From Alphaproteobacteria bacterium (GTDB lineage Bacteria > Pseudomonadota > Alphaproteobacteria > Sphingomonadales > Rhodothalassiaceae), in assembly GCA_003695555.1 (NCBI GenBank), contig RFIU01000032.1, positions 1 through 5,125 on the forward strand: a stretch of DNA of 5,125 nt, read 5' to 3'. Below the pieces are notes generated by a model. It searched no databases. It saw nothing but the letters and a program-made list of their open reading frames with translations, and was not told the DNA's origin. This document shows positions 4,702-5,125 of this stretch, one piece after another (the stretch's first letter is position 1; every line of letters starts with the position of its first letter). Position numbers and translations under genes: made by a program.

Positions 4702-5125
4702 ATGCGCGACTTTCCCGGACGTTTTCCCGCTACCCGCCTGCGCCGCACGCGGCGCACCGCCTGGTCGCGCGATCTGGTGCGCGAGCATGGATTGCGGCCG
4801 GGCGATCTGATCTGGCCGGTCTTCGTCACCACAGGCGAGACGGACGAGCCGATCGACTCGATGCCGGGCGTCGTGCGCTACGCCCTGCCCTCGCTGGTCG
4901 AGGCGGCGGGACGCGCCGCCGATCTCGGCATTCCGCTCATCGCCCTGTTTCCCTACACCTCGCCCGACCGGCGCACGCCGCGCGGGGAAGAGGCGCTCAA
5001 TCCCGACAATCTCGTCTGCCGCGCGATCCGTCGGCTGAAGCGCGAAGTACCGGGCATCGGGGTGATGGCCGATGTCGCGCTCGATCCCTATACCAGCCAT
5101 GGCCAGGATGGGATTCTGGACGAGC
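4702..5125 (+). CDS. hemB: Delta-aminolevulinic acid dehydratase (porphobilinogen synthase), 5' part
   Basis: HemB joins two molecules of 5-aminolevulinate into porphobilinogen, the second common step of haem, chlorophyll and cobalamin precursor synthesis in the cytoplasm. The gene runs off the right edge without a stop; 141 codons of about 330-340 are visible. Diagnostic blocks are RRTRRTAWSRDLVRE (14-28), DLIWPVFVTTG (35-45), the conserved SMPGVVR (53-59), LGIPLIALFPYT (75-86) and DVALDPYTSHGQDG (124-137). In the last block Ala126, Asp128 and Asp136 stand where Zn-dependent enzymes such as the E. coli one have three cysteines. This is the Mg-type site known from Pseudomonas and many alphaproteobacteria. 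ATG at 4702 is chosen because GAGGAG (4689-4694) lies seven bases upstream and the N-terminus fits the family. It is transcribed divergently from mmsA with 181 bp between the starts. The long open frame on the opposite strand (4609-5100) is a by-product of GC-rich codons. Confidence 0.96.
   Translation, partial: MRDFPGRFPATRLRRTRRTAWSRDLVREHGLRPGDLIWPVFVTTGETDEPIDSMPGVVRYALPSLVEAAGRAADLGIPLIALFPYTSPDRRTPRGEEALNPDNLVCRAIRRLKREVPGIGVMADVALDPYTSHGQDGILDE

Noticed and set aside
4609..5100. 163-residue open frame on the minus strand
   Set aside because: It is antisense to hemB, whose N-terminal blocks are unmistakable. The predicted protein is Arg/Gly-rich without family motifs.

Overview
The window is chromosomal DNA from a GC-rich alphaproteobacterium, probably Hyphomicrobiales (Rhizobiales) or a close relative. 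The evidence is the alphaproteobacterial style of SSB (tail ending DDLDDEIPF), the HemB metal site with Asp in place of Cys, the TRAP permease, and strong G/C bias at third codon positions. The exact genus cannot be fixed from this stretch. No mobile element, CRISPR array, tRNA or rRNA gene is visible.

Layout, left to right: (1) the 3' end of a TRAP transporter large permease gene (+, to 703). (2) Convergent with it, three genes in tandem on the minus strand: ssb (795-1262), a small cysteine-containing lipoprotein of unknown function (1419-1844), and a CPBP/Rce1-like intramembrane protease (1966-2757). Gaps of 121-156 bp separate them, so they need not form one operon. (3) A 254-bp non-coding gap (2758-3011) holding an AT-rich promoter-like segment, inverted repeats and a degenerate 7-bp tandem repeat. 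(4) mmsA on the minus strand (3012-4520), encoding CoA-acylating methylmalonate-semialdehyde dehydrogenase. (5) A 181-bp divergent intergenic region. (6) The start of hemB (+, from 4702), encoding porphobilinogen synthase, which runs off the right edge.

The genes do not form one pathway. They cover solute uptake, single-stranded DNA protection, envelope functions, valine or related catabolism giving propionyl-CoA, and tetrapyrrole synthesis. This looks like ordinary core chromosome. I see no convincing new multi-gene system. The most interesting signals are regulatory: a perfect 7-bp palindrome filling the spacer of the predicted mmsA promoter, and an 8-bp inverted repeat just upstream of a near-consensus but oddly spaced promoter in front of the protease gene.
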